A stretch of 13,773 nucleotides of DNA, taken from NCBI GenBank assembly GCA_964570105.1, contig CAZMWM010000048.1, positions 1 to 13,773 of the forward strand, given 5' to 3'. Below, piece by piece: positions 7,501 through 13,773 of this stretch. The notes under the pieces are model-generated. The model searched no databases and had not been told where the DNA came from. It saw only the letters and a program-made list of their open reading frames with translations. Made by a program: the position numbers and the translations under genes. Numbering within the stretch: position 1 is the stretch's first letter; each line of letters begins with the position of its first letter. The stretch comes from SIG673 sp964570105 (GTDB taxonomy: Bacteria > Bacillota > Clostridia > Oscillospirales > CAG-272).

Positions 7501-9510
7501 TTAATATGTAAGCAGATACGCCCGAAGCTTTCGGAGGGGAAGGGTGAGACGACCGTTATCAGATACGAAGCGCTCGCCTGTGATGCGGTCGGTATAGGTG
7601 CCGTCCCTCTGCACGGATATGTTCGCGTCCGCGTCGGTGGCGTTATAGACGCATATCGCGCCTGCGTTGACGTAGGTGTAGACGCGCGGCTCCTCACTGT
7701 ATACGAAAATACCTAGCTCGCGCACCAGATCACGCAGAAGAGACGAGGGGATGAAGGGGGTACCCGCGTATATCGAGCGACCGTCACGTGTACCTGCGAC
7801 CGCTACCTCTCCGTTTTCGAAATACGCGTACGGAACGGCGTTTTCGTCGGTTACCGAAAAATAGGGCGCCGCTACCTTGCATGGGGTAAGCTCTCCCCTG
7901 TAAAGGAGACCGCCGTTGGAGCTGTCCGTTTCGCGTATCTTAAGTCCGGTCGCCTCGGTCATCCGAGCGACGTCGGGCGAATTTCCGCCTGCGTAGTTGG
8001 GGGCGTACATCCAAAGCACGGTGACGCCTTGAGCTTCAAGCTCTCTCAGCTTTTCCATACGTGCCGCCGGTATGTCGTATTCGTTGAGAAGGATGAGGAG
8101 CTTGTAACGCTTGGCGTCGCAAAGCTCGATATCCGAAATGGAATAAAGGTCGTACGGCGCACCCGTCTCCGCAAGAGTGCGTCTCATATCCGAAAGACAG
8201 ACCGTGCCTATGCCGGCGCTCTTTCTTACGCGGTACATCGACTCGCCCTCGGCGTATACGGCTATCTGCGCGATGCTCTGCCTGTCGATCGTTGACAGCT
8301 CACCGTGAAGAGATATCATCCTGCCGATGGCGTCCATCATCTCCTTTGAGCGGAACCAGCCGCCGAACATATCGAACCACCACATAGCCGCGCCGTTGGC
8401 GTAGCACAGGATATAGTCGCGCCACATAAGGTCAAGGGACTCCTCGGCGTTTTTGCATTTGCTCGTGGCGCCGGGGATCTCGCGCAGACAGCTGTTTCCC
8501 GAGGTGTCCGCGCAAGGCTCGTTTATCATGGTCGGGGCAACGTGCGTGATGTGATCAAATTCAAGAAAATACAGCTTTCCGTGTATATCCAAGGTCTTTT
8601 GCGTCAGCATAAAGGCACTGGGATCGGTAAGTGCTCGGTAACGGTAGCAGGAGGGGCTGGATATCATATCGATATCGGGGGAGAGAAAGACCTTTTCATA
8701 CCCGAGATGTCCGGAGTCGTACAGGAACTCTCCGCCGAGGTGGAGAAGATAGCCGTAATAACAGCCGAGAAGCTTTTTGTGACAGAGGACGCTCTGCGTT
8801 TCCGAGGCAAAATACAGCACGAGATCGGCGACCGTCTCGGCGTGAAAACGCCTTGCCTTGAGCACGTTATCCTCGTCAGCTTCCAAAAATACGCGTCCGG
8901 TGCGCGAAAGCTCGGCGTCGGTGGGAAGCGCGGCGTTCCCGTCGTTCAGATAACGGCGGTATCCGGCTTCCTTCAGTGGGTTGGATGCTTCCTTGTCGGG
9001 ATGCGCGAGCCATTCCGTCGTCATTCCGCCAAGTATGAAATATCCGTATATCCGATCACCGTATCTTTCTTCGCAATGACGGATCGCGGCTTTCAGATAT
9101 TCCGCCGCGGCTCTCTTCCAATCCTCGTTATACGCCGCCCAAGAGAGGTGCGTGAAGGAATTGGGGGCTTCCGGATGCTCAGCCAGATACCACGGACGGG
9201 TGTCGAGCTGGAGCATGGGGGCGAAATAACCGTCCGGGGCGTTTTCGATAAACATATCCATCTGTCGGTCGATGGCGGAAAAATCATACTTGCCGTCACC
9301 TATCCAAGACTCACCGTAAAGTGAGTACGGAACTCCGAGCGCGGATATTATACCGCTTGAAAGTACGCTGAAGAGCCGCACGCCGGCGGCGTAAAATTCG
9401 GATACGTTCTGCGGATCCGGTCGAAAGGATTTAAACGACAGAGGTGCGTAAAGCTTGCCGTCTATGTCTATTTTCAACATTCCGCGGTCTCGTTTAACAG
9501 AAACATTCAT
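7501..9510 (-). CDS. GH42-like glycoside hydrolase (beta-galactosidase superfamily)
   Basis: This 669-residue protein looks like a clan GH-A TIM-barrel glycosidase. Residues 15-400 carry the barrel, with GYFILGGMTTEW (156-167) ending in E166 as candidate acid/base. KLYFLEFDH (312-320) has E317 as candidate nucleophile, and GAAMWWFDMFGGW (373-385) sits at the barrel end, as in GH42 proteins. Residues 415-610 resemble the amidotransferase-like trimerisation domain of GH42 enzymes, for example YKLLILLNEYDIPAA (469-483) and GVTVLWMYAPNYAG (495-508). A short beta domain ends the protein. The barrel is divergent, so beta-galactosidase activity is not assured and the substrate is open. No signal peptide is seen, which points to a cytoplasmic enzyme. 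AGGAG lies 8 nt before the ATG. The upstream gap holds the 9566-9620 repeat but no clear promoter, so it may be transcribed with rlmD. Confidence 0.75.
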   Translation of the reverse strand: MNVSVKRDRGMLKIDIDGKLYAPLSFKSFRPDPQNVSEFYAAGVRLFSVLSSGIISALGVPYSLYGESWIGDGKYDFSAIDRQMDMFIENAPDGYFAPMLQLDTRPWYLAEHPEAPNSFTHLSWAAYNEDWKRAAAEYLKAAIRHCEERYGDRIYGYFILGGMTTEWLAHPDKEASNPLKEAGYRRYLNDGNAALPTDAELSRTGRVFLEADEDNVLKARRFHAETVADLVLYFASETQSVLCHKKLLGCYYGYLLHLGGEFLYDSGHLGYEKVFLSPDIDMISSPSCYRYRALTDPSAFMLTQKTLDIHGKLYFLEFDHITHVAPTMINEPCADTSGNSCLREIPGATSKCKNAEESLDLMWRDYILCYANGAAMWWFDMFGGWFRSKEMMDAIGRMISLHGELSTIDRQSIAQIAVYAEGESMYRVRKSAGIGTVCLSDMRRTLAETGAPYDLYSISDIELCDAKRYKLLILLNEYDIPAARMEKLRELEAQGVTVLWMYAPNYAGGNSPDVARMTEATGLKIRETDSSNGGLLYRGELTPCKVAAPYFSVTDENAVPYAYFENGEVAVAGTRDGRSIYAGTPFIPSSLLRDLVRELGIFVYSEEPRVYTYVNAGAICVYNATDADANISVQRDGTYTDRITGERFVSDNGRLTLPLRKLRAYLLTY

Positions 9511-9565
9511 TTTCGGTCTCCTTGTTTTTTAAAATATCATCTTCCGGGTGAAAGCCGTCGTGAAT

Positions 9566-9620
9566 TGAATTGCCACACTTCCTCACGCACCACGGTGCGA
9601 TCTATACCGTAGGCAATTCA
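9566..9620. repeat. Nested palindromic intergenic element overlapping the rlmD stop
   Basis: Outer arms TGAATTGCC (9566-9574) and GGCAATTCA (9612-9620) pair perfectly over 9 bp. Inside them CGCACC-ac-GGTGCG forms a second stem at about 9586-9599. The right arm contains the rlmD stop codon (9618-9620). No T-run follows, so it is not a standard terminator. The 55-bp nested layout is typical of a REP- or MITE-like dispersed repeat, and I have an impression of similar sequences in Faecalibacterium relatives. No second copy is seen in this window. Confidence 0.65.
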
Positions 9621-10922
9621 TTGTTTTACAAGACAAACTACCGTCTCGACATGTCCCGTTCTTGGGAACATATCGACGGGTTGGATATCGGAATAGCGGT
9701 ATCCGAGATTGGTAAAGAGCAAAACGTCTCTTGCGAGGGTGTCGGGAGAGCAGGAGATATACACTATCTTCTTTACGTTCCGGGCGGCTATATATTCGAT
9801 AAGCTCCGGTTTACAGCCCTTACGCGGCGGATCTATCAGGAGCGTATCGGAGATGGGAAATTCCACGTTCTCTGCCGCTCCGCAGATGAAGGAAGCGTTC
9901 GCTATGCCGTTTCGGTCGCGGTTGTATTCGGCGTTTTTTACCGCTTCCGGGACGATCTCTACTCCTATCAGCCGTTTTGCCGGCTTCTGCGCCAAAAGCG
10001 AAAGTCCGATAGTTCCGATGCCGCAGAACAGGTCGGTAACGGTCTCGTCCGGACGTATATCCGCAAGCTCTGCCGCTTTTTTATACAGCAGCTCTGCGGC
10101 GTCGCGGTTTACCTGATAGAAGGAGAGCGGATGTACGGTAAAGCGCAAGCCGCAAAGTATATCGTCTACCGTTGCCTTTCCGCGGAGCGTGCGGCATTCC
10201 TTGCCCAAAATGACGTTCGTGTCCTCGGGATTATAGTTGAGAACTACGGATACCACCTCGGGAAATGCGCGGACGATGCTGTCGGCAAGCTCCTTTTCGC
10301 CGTAAAATGAGCGAGCCTTGCTTACGAGGCAGACCATGATCTCGCCGGTCTTATCGCCGCGTCTTATGTATATATTGCGTATGCAGGTGACGGATGCGCG
10401 CTTGAGTGCGTCGACCGTAAACGCGATGATACCGTCAAATATCTCGGGCTGTAGCAGGCAACGGGTGTGCGGAACTATCTCGTGCGTGCGTTCGGCGTAA
10501 AATCCGGCGTTAAGCTCACCGTCAAGGGGGCATTCGACCTTATTGCGGTATCCGACCGTCTCCCCCGTGCTCAGAACGGGAAGAACGTTCGCGTCGCTCA
10601 GCCCGACCTTGACAAATTCGTTTTTGACGCGCGCTTTTTTCAGCTCAAGCTCGTGTGCGTACGTGATGTGCTGATATACGCATCCTCCGCAACGGCCGGA
10701 GACGGGGCAGGGGGACGGGATGCGGTGAGGGGACGGAGCGAGCGTTTTTTCCTTACGCGCCACCAAATAATTTTTTGCCGCTTTTATTATCTTGACCTTG
10801 AGCCTCTCGCCTGTCACGGCGTCGGAGACGAAGGTCGCCATACCGTCAATCCTGCCGACTCCGTAGCCTTTGGGGTTGATATCCGTTACCGTAAGCTCGT
10901 ATATCTCGTTCTTTTCGGGCAT
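9618..10922 (-). CDS. rlmD: 23S rRNA (uracil-C5)-methyltransferase RlmD/RumA family
   Basis: Transfers a methyl group from SAM to C5 of a uracil in 23S rRNA (U1939 in E. coli numbering; some Firmicutes homologues also modify U747). The 434-residue protein shows the family order. A TRAM RNA-binding domain (about 5-60) comes first, then four cysteines for a [4Fe-4S] cluster (C72, C78, C81, C155), then a Rossmann methyltransferase domain. The latter has FYQVN (268-272), DLFCGIGTIGLSLL (297-310), DPPRKGC (364-370), the nucleophile C391 in YISCSP and the base E426 in TGHVET. AGGAGGT lies 6 nt before the ATG, an excellent ribosome binding site. The gene starts 106 bp after the rpsU stop, beyond the rpsU terminator, and I see no clear promoter of its own, so it may rely on read-through. 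Whether it modifies one or two uracils cannot be told. Confidence 0.96.
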   Translation of the reverse strand: MPEKNEIYELTVTDINPKGYGVGRIDGMATFVSDAVTGERLKVKIIKAAKNYLVARKEKTLAPSPHRIPSPCPVSGRCGGCVYQHITYAHELELKKARVKNEFVKVGLSDANVLPVLSTGETVGYRNKVECPLDGELNAGFYAERTHEIVPHTRCLLQPEIFDGIIAFTVDALKRASVTCIRNIYIRRGDKTGEIMVCLVSKARSFYGEKELADSIVRAFPEVVSVVLNYNPEDTNVILGKECRTLRGKATVDDILCGLRFTVHPLSFYQVNRDAAELLYKKAAELADIRPDETVTDLFCGIGTIGLSLLAQKPAKRLIGVEIVPEAVKNAEYNRDRNGIANASFICGAAENVEFPISDTLLIDPPRKGCKPELIEYIAARNVKKIVYISCSPDTLARDVLLFTNLGYRYSDIQPVDMFPRTGHVETVVCLVKQ

Positions 10923-10967
10923 AGCTCGACCTCCTGAAAAAGCACCTTGCGTTTTTGTATATCAAGC

Positions 10968-11004
10968 AAAAAGACGCTCTTCGTAAATGAATAGCGTCTT
11001 TTTT
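10968..11004 (-). terminator. Strong intrinsic terminator after rpsU
   Basis: An 11-bp perfect stem, AAAAAGACGCT (10968-10978) with AGCGTCTTTTT (10993-11003). A further TTC/GAA pair lies inside and closes a 6-nt loop. Runs of T follow on either strand, so it can work both ways. It lies 25 bp after the rpsU stop and should make rpsU largely a single-gene transcript. Confidence 0.88.
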
Positions 11005-11028
11005 GATTTCAAGCTCTGTGTACGTAAA

Positions 11029-11205
11029 TCACTTGTATTTACGCTTTCTTGCAGCCTCAGACTTCTTCTTGCGCTTTACGCTGGGCTTTTCGTAGTGCTC
11101 TCTCTTGCGAAGCTCTGCGGTTATGCCTGCCTTAACGCACTGTTTTTTGAATCTGCGGAGAGCGCTCTCGAGCGATTCGTTTTCCTTGATCCTGACCTCT
11201 GCCAT
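11029..11205 (-). CDS. rpsU: 30S ribosomal protein S21
   Basis: A 58-residue, very basic protein: MAEVRIKENESLESALRRF at the start, then KKQCVKAGITAELRKREHYE, and a Lys/Arg tail ending RKRKYK. This is the full S21 pattern, including the conserved ESLESALRRFKK segment that contacts the small subunit near the anti-Shine-Dalgarno end of 16S rRNA during initiation. GGGAGGGA lies about 6 nt before the ATG. A perfect consensus promoter precedes it (11271-11299) and a strong terminator follows (10968-11004), so it looks like an independently and highly expressed unit. No GatB/YqeY-type neighbour, common after rpsU in many Firmicutes, is present here; rlmD follows instead. Confidence 0.97.
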   Translation of the reverse strand: MAEVRIKENESLESALRRFKKQCVKAGITAELRKREHYEKPSVKRKKKSEAARKRKYK

Positions 11206-11270
11206 TCTTTATCCCTCCCTCCGCATCGGCTATAAGCGTCCAAATTTATGGTATCCTCGGATACTCAATC

Positions 11271-11299
11271 ATTATACACGGATATCTGCATTTTGTCAA
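11271..11299 (-). promoter_or_regulatory. rpsU: Perfect consensus sigma-A promoter of rpsU
   Basis: TTGACA (11294-11299), exactly 17 nt, then TATAAT (11271-11276) on the minus strand: both hexamers match consensus fully. The predicted start (about 11264) coincides with the first base of the palindrome GTATCC-ga-GGATAC (11251-11264). The message may therefore begin with a 5-bp stem and CGAG tetraloop, or the palindrome may be an operator. Confidence 0.93.
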
Positions 11300-11352
11300 G
11301 TGTTTTTTTAAAAGTTTTTTGAGATTTTGAGATATTTTCGATCACCTTACGC

Positions 11353-12750
11353 TCATTGGACGTTTTGGAGGTCGGCGAGCCGTATCTTAAGGGAGTGACG
11401 GAGAAGTAAGACCGATATTACCGAGGTGATGACCTCTGCTATCGGAAACGTCCACCATATCAAAACGGTGACGTTTTCGCTCAGCGTGAACAGCCACGCA
11501 AGTGGCAGAGGGAAAGCTATCAGGCGCAATGCCGATATCAAGAGGGGAGAATATACCTCGTTCAGGCTTTGCAGTATTCCCTGTACGGCTATGCTCAGTC
11601 CCATAAAGACGTATCCGAGCGTTGAGATATGCAGAGCCGTTCGGCAAACGGACAGTATATCGTTTTTTGATATCGGTGAGGACGCGTCGAGCGTCAATGC
11701 GAACAGCTCCGATATCGGGCTTGCGAATATTTGAAATATTGCGGTGAGCATTGCCGAGACGACGAGTGAGGTCAATATTCCGTACCGCACAGTACTGCGT
11801 ACGCGCTTTGCATCTCTCATACCGTAATTAAAGGAATTTATGGAGATCAAAGTATTTGAAAGTCCGAAGCAGGCAAACAGAGCCATCTGCATGAGCTTGT
11901 AATAAATACCGTAGCTCCCCGAGAGCAGCTCCGATGTGTATGTATCCTTGACCGTTCCGATGATCATAAGCACTCCGAACATCATCACGGAGAGCATTGC
12001 CTGCATCAGAAATCCGGGAAACCCTATTCTGTATATCTGTTTTAGGATGTGTATATCCGGTCGTATATACCGCAGATGTCCGTCTATCTCACGGTTTGAA
12101 GTATAGTGAAATATAAGCGCTATTGCAAGCGATACGCACTGCCCGATAACGGTTGCGTAAGCGGCTCCGGAGATGCCCATTCCGAGCGGATAGATGAATA
12201 CGTAATCGAGAACGACGTTCGTAAGTGCGCCCGATATCTGCGCTATCATCGAATGAAGAGTTTTTCCGGTAGCCATAAGGAAGCGTTCCACTATCGCGTA
12301 TCCGATCGAGCCTACGGATATACAGCAACAGATCCTCAGATAATCCGTTCCCATTTTGATCACTGTCTCATTGTTTGACGTGAGCCTCATATACGGCTCT
12401 GCGAAAAGGATGCCGAAGAAAAGAAAAAGGATATAGAAAACAGCGGCAAGCAGGATGCCGTTGCCTGCTACTCTGCTGACAGCCTCGCGATCTCCCTCGC
12501 CGAGCTTTTTTGAGAGCAGGGCGTTTATTCCTATGCCCGTCCCGACGCCGATGGCTATCATCATTATCTGTACGGGAAATGCCGCGGAGAGCGCGAGATT
12601 TCCCAGCGTTCCGTCGGCGCCCATATTGATAACGAACACGGTGTCCACGACGTTATATACCGCTTGGAGCACCATCGATATCATCATTGGAATGCCCATC
12701 GAGATGATGAGAGACAGTATTTTTTTCGATCCCATCTTGTTTTTGTTCAT
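11353..12750 (-). CDS. MATE family multidrug efflux transporter
   Basis: A 465-residue, 12-helix membrane protein of the MATE family (MatE domains in two halves), which exports cationic drugs or metabolites using a Na+ or H+ gradient. Characteristic stretches, numbered from the chosen start, include SMGIPMMISMVLQAVYNVVDTVFV (about 17-40), then LSAAFPVQIMMIAIGVGTGIGINALLSKKLGEG. The second half opens with IGFPGFLMQAMLSVM. It resembles the NorM/DinF-like group typical of Clostridia. The frame is open further upstream to 12816, but the ATG at 12750 has AAGGA about 11 nt before it and gives the usual N-terminus. Its leader begins at a near-consensus promoter and passes through a strong terminator hairpin, which suggests attenuation. 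Substrate unknown. No terminator is seen after the stop. Confidence 0.93.
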   Translation of the reverse strand: MNKNKMGSKKILSLIISMGIPMMISMVLQAVYNVVDTVFVINMGADGTLGNLALSAAFPVQIMMIAIGVGTGIGINALLSKKLGEGDREAVSRVAGNGILLAAVFYILFLFFGILFAEPYMRLTSNNETVIKMGTDYLRICCCISVGSIGYAIVERFLMATGKTLHSMIAQISGALTNVVLDYVFIYPLGMGISGAAYATVIGQCVSLAIALIFHYTSNREIDGHLRYIRPDIHILKQIYRIGFPGFLMQAMLSVMMFGVLMIIGTVKDTYTSELLSGSYGIYYKLMQMALFACFGLSNTLISINSFNYGMRDAKRVRSTVRYGILTSLVVSAMLTAIFQIFASPISELFALTLDASSPISKNDILSVCRTALHISTLGYVFMGLSIAVQGILQSLNEVYSPLLISALRLIAFPLPLAWLFTLSENVTVLIWWTFPIAEVITSVISVLLLRHSLKIRLADLQNVQ

Positions 12751-12814
12751 TTTGGATAAGTTCCTTTCGGTCGAGCGGCAACGGGTGCGCCGCGTATTCA
12801 TTGATATCGCGAGC

Positions 12815-12859
12815 AAAGAAAAAGGCGTAGGTCCGTTTTAAGTCGGACTTACGCCTTTT
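12815..12859 (-). terminator. Terminator hairpin in the MATE leader or after queH
   Basis: On the minus strand AAAAGGCGTA (12859-12850) pairs with TACGCCTTTT (12829-12820). After one A-C mismatch, GTCCG pairs with CGGAC around an 8-nt loop. UUUUUCUUU follows. It is a strong intrinsic terminator. It lies downstream of the promoter at 12878-12906, so it ends both queH read-through and any transcript begun there. That makes it a candidate attenuator for the MATE gene. Confidence 0.87.
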
Positions 12860-12877
12860 GGCTACTCACTCGACAAG

Positions 12878-12906
12878 ATTATACCGCGGAATGCGCAAAA
12901 AGTCAA
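12878..12906 (-). promoter_or_regulatory. Sigma-A type promoter upstream of the MATE gene
   Basis: TTGACT (12901-12906), a 17-nt spacer and TATAAT (12878-12883) on the minus strand, only 4 bp beyond the queH stop codon. The predicted start near 12871 lies about 12 nt before a strong terminator hairpin and about 120 nt before the MATE start codon. I see no other promoter between the hairpin and the MATE gene. Confidence 0.85.
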
Positions 12907-12910
12907 GTGG

Positions 12911-13567
12911 TCATTTTGACGAATTTTGCTCGCTCGCGCAAGCTCTTTTTTTCTCCGATGCGGCTTTGGAGTATACACATCCGCAATAATCCTGACGGTA
13001 CAGTCCGTATTGCTCGGAGAGACGGCAGGAGCGGAGATAGCCGTTACGTTTTTTGAAATCCGAAAACAGGTAAGGTACGCTGTATTCGTCCGCAAGAGCC
13101 GCGCCAAGCTCGTTTAGCTTTGAGGCATTCTTATACGGACTTACGCTGAGCGTGGTGGTGAAAAGCTCAAAACCGTGAGCTTTAGCGTAGACCACGGTGT
13201 CGGTGAGCCTGAGACGGTAGCATTCAAAGCAACGCTCGCCACCCTCGGGGAGCTGTTCACGTCCGAGCGCTAACTTCTCGAACGGCTCGGGGGCATACTC
13301 CTTTATATGATGCCCGACGCGGTCGGATAAGCCCATCCTGTCAATGAGCGATAAAAGCTCCGCGGCGCGTTTTTCATATTCCTCTGCCAGGGAGATGTTC
13401 GGGTTGTAAAAATAACAGGTGATATCAAAATGCTCTGCGAGATATTCCAGAACATATGAGGAGCAGGGGGCGCAACAGCAGTGCAGGAGTAGGCTCGGAC
13501 GCTCCCCTGCGGTTGTCAGCGCCTTGAGCTTTTCGTCAAGAAGCAGTTGGTAATTCGTCTTTTCCAA
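12911..13567 (-). CDS. queH: Epoxyqueuosine reductase QueH
   Basis: Catalyses the last step of queuosine synthesis, reducing epoxyqueuosine in the tRNA wobble position to queuosine. It is the iron-sulfur alternative to the cobalamin enzyme QueG. The 218-residue protein (former DUF208) carries LLLHCCCAPCSSYVLEYL (26-43; C30-C32 and C35), GGERCFECYRLRL (109-121; C113, C116), SPYKN (143-147) and YRQDYCGCVYS (190-200; C195, C197). These cysteines supply the [4Fe-4S] and mononuclear iron sites known for the family. The start codon is TTG at 13567: GAAAGGA lies 8 nt upstream, no ATG or GTG lies near it in frame, and the next domain begins within 25 residues. Length is normal. The C-terminal tail (from about 203) is Lys/Ser-rich and variable. 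The leader may fold in alternative ways (13588-13632). Confidence 0.96.
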   Translation of the reverse strand: MEKTNYQLLLDEKLKALTTAGERPSLLLHCCCAPCSSYVLEYLAEHFDITCYFYNPNISLAEEYEKRAAELLSLIDRMGLSDRVGHHIKEYAPEPFEKLALGREQLPEGGERCFECYRLRLTDTVVYAKAHGFELFTTTLSVSPYKNASKLNELGAALADEYSVPYLFSDFKKRNGYLRSCRLSEQYGLYRQDYCGCVYSKAASEKKRACASEQNSSK

Positions 13568-13587
13568 TTTGATCGTCCTTTCATAAC

Positions 13588-13632
13588 GGTACGCCCTAAA
13601 TTCGTGCGAACACAGATTGGCGTACCTCTGTG
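13588..13632 (-). promoter_or_regulatory. Possible alternative-fold or pseudoknot leader of queH
   Basis: On the minus strand CACAGA (13632-13627) can pair with TCTGTG (13616-13611). GGTACGCC (13626-13619), inside that loop, is perfectly complementary to GGCGTACC (13595-13588), which ends about 6 nt before the GAAAGGA ribosome binding site. The two stems interleave, so they form either an H-type pseudoknot or mutually exclusive hairpins. The arrangement is seen directly; a regulatory role is inference. It does not match the preQ1 riboswitch consensus I remember. Confidence 0.4.
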
Positions 13633-13677
13633 ATGGAACAACAAACTTCCACCGCGAAGCTGTACAGAAGCTTTTGC

Positions 13678-13699
13678 CCAGCTTTTCTCGAAAAGCTGG
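13678..13699. other. Perfect 9-bp hairpin upstream of queH
   Basis: CCAGCTTTT (13678-13686), a CTCG loop, and AAAAGCTGG (13691-13699). The sequence cgcgaagct occurs on its left (13653-13661) and again on its right (13700-13708). There is no T-run on either side, so it is more likely part of the repeat-rich block that reaches the window edge than a terminator. Confidence 0.5.
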
Positions 13700-13733
13700 C
13701 GCGAAGCTACTCGAAAGTTTTTGCTAAAGTTTA

Positions 13734-13773
13734 CAATCCCTCAGTCGCCTTCGGCGACAGCTCCCTTTACACA
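13734..13773. repeat. Two-hairpin intergenic repeat, right copy, cut by the window edge
   Basis: It opens with caatccctc and closes with ctccctttacaca, the same frame and orientation as 1-43. Its first hairpin is GTCGCC (13744-13749), ttc, GGCGAC (13753-13758), unlike the left copy's CACGGC-aa-GCCGTG but equally well paired. The second hairpin is cut off before its right arm. Confidence 0.7.

Noticed and set aside
10987..11235. 82-codon plus-strand frame over rpsU
   Set aside because: It is antisense to an unmistakable S21 gene that has its own promoter, ribosome binding site and terminator.
12751..12874. Long-range pairing of GTCGAGTG (12874-12867) with CGCTCGAC just before the MATE ribosome binding site, as a closing stem of a riboswitch
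   Set aside because: The predicted transcription start near 12871 would leave half of the 5' arm untranscribed, so the stem could form only on read-through from queH.
13560..13640. Classical preQ1 riboswitch upstream of queH
   Set aside because: The small class I hairpin with its A-rich tail is absent and I cannot match class II or III from memory. Only the interleaved pairing is reported.
1..13773. Circular element suggested by the same repeat at both ends
   Set aside because: The copies differ in their first stem and the right copy is cut inside the element. There is no replication, integrase or transposase gene, and the content is chromosomal housekeeping.
1..13773. CRISPR arrays, tRNA or rRNA genes, insertion sequences, toxin-antitoxin or phage-defence genes
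   Set aside because: No regularly spaced direct repeats, cloverleaf-like runs, rRNA segments, transposases or defence-type domains could be recognised on either strand.

Overview
The window reads as chromosomal DNA of a Gram-positive, probably gut-dwelling Clostridia member (Oscillospiraceae/Christensenellales-like). Grounds: a YtvI-type AI-2E family membrane protein, a DUF6472-like four-cysteine mini-protein, QueH in place of QueG, an rpsU gene with Gram-positive style signals, strong AGGAGG-type ribosome binding sites, consensus sigma-A promoters with 17-bp spacers, roughly balanced GC, and palindromic intergenic repeats at both ends. The taxon is an inference. All genes but one lie on the minus strand, so transcription runs mostly right to left.

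Layout from right to left. (1) 13773-12750: a structured repeat at the edge, a leader that can fold in alternative ways, queH (epoxyqueuosine reductase, TTG start), then a near-consensus promoter followed almost at once by a strong terminator hairpin in the leader of a MATE efflux gene. (2) 12750-9618: the MATE transporter, rpsU with a perfect consensus promoter and its own terminator, and rlmD (23S rRNA m5U1939 methyltransferase). (3) 9620-5198: a sugar-related block. It holds a GH42-like glycosidase with a trimerisation-type domain, then two tandem copies (about 88% identical in protein) of an unrecognised 346-residue, probably cytoplasmic protein, with a consensus-like promoter in front of the first-transcribed copy. 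(4) 5175-4765: the single plus-strand gene (DUF6472-like) and a divergent promoter region. (5) 4764-244: ytvI-like gene, an alginate-lyase-superfamily polysaccharide lyase and a GH78 alpha-L-rhamnosidase, followed by a 243-bp non-coding end containing another copy of the edge repeat.

Working model: the GH78, lyase, GH42-like and duplicated unknown proteins all lack signal peptides. They look like an intracellular set for trimming imported oligosaccharides that contain rhamnose and uronic acid (for example rhamnogalacturonan-, glucuronan- or ulvan-like fragments, or a bacterial exopolysaccharide). No transporter or sugar regulator is present here, so that model is inference. The best candidates for something undescribed are the tandem-duplicated 346-residue family, which has His/Trp/Tyr-rich motifs suited to an alpha/alpha-toroid enzyme, and the two unexplained leader RNAs in front of queH and the MATE gene.
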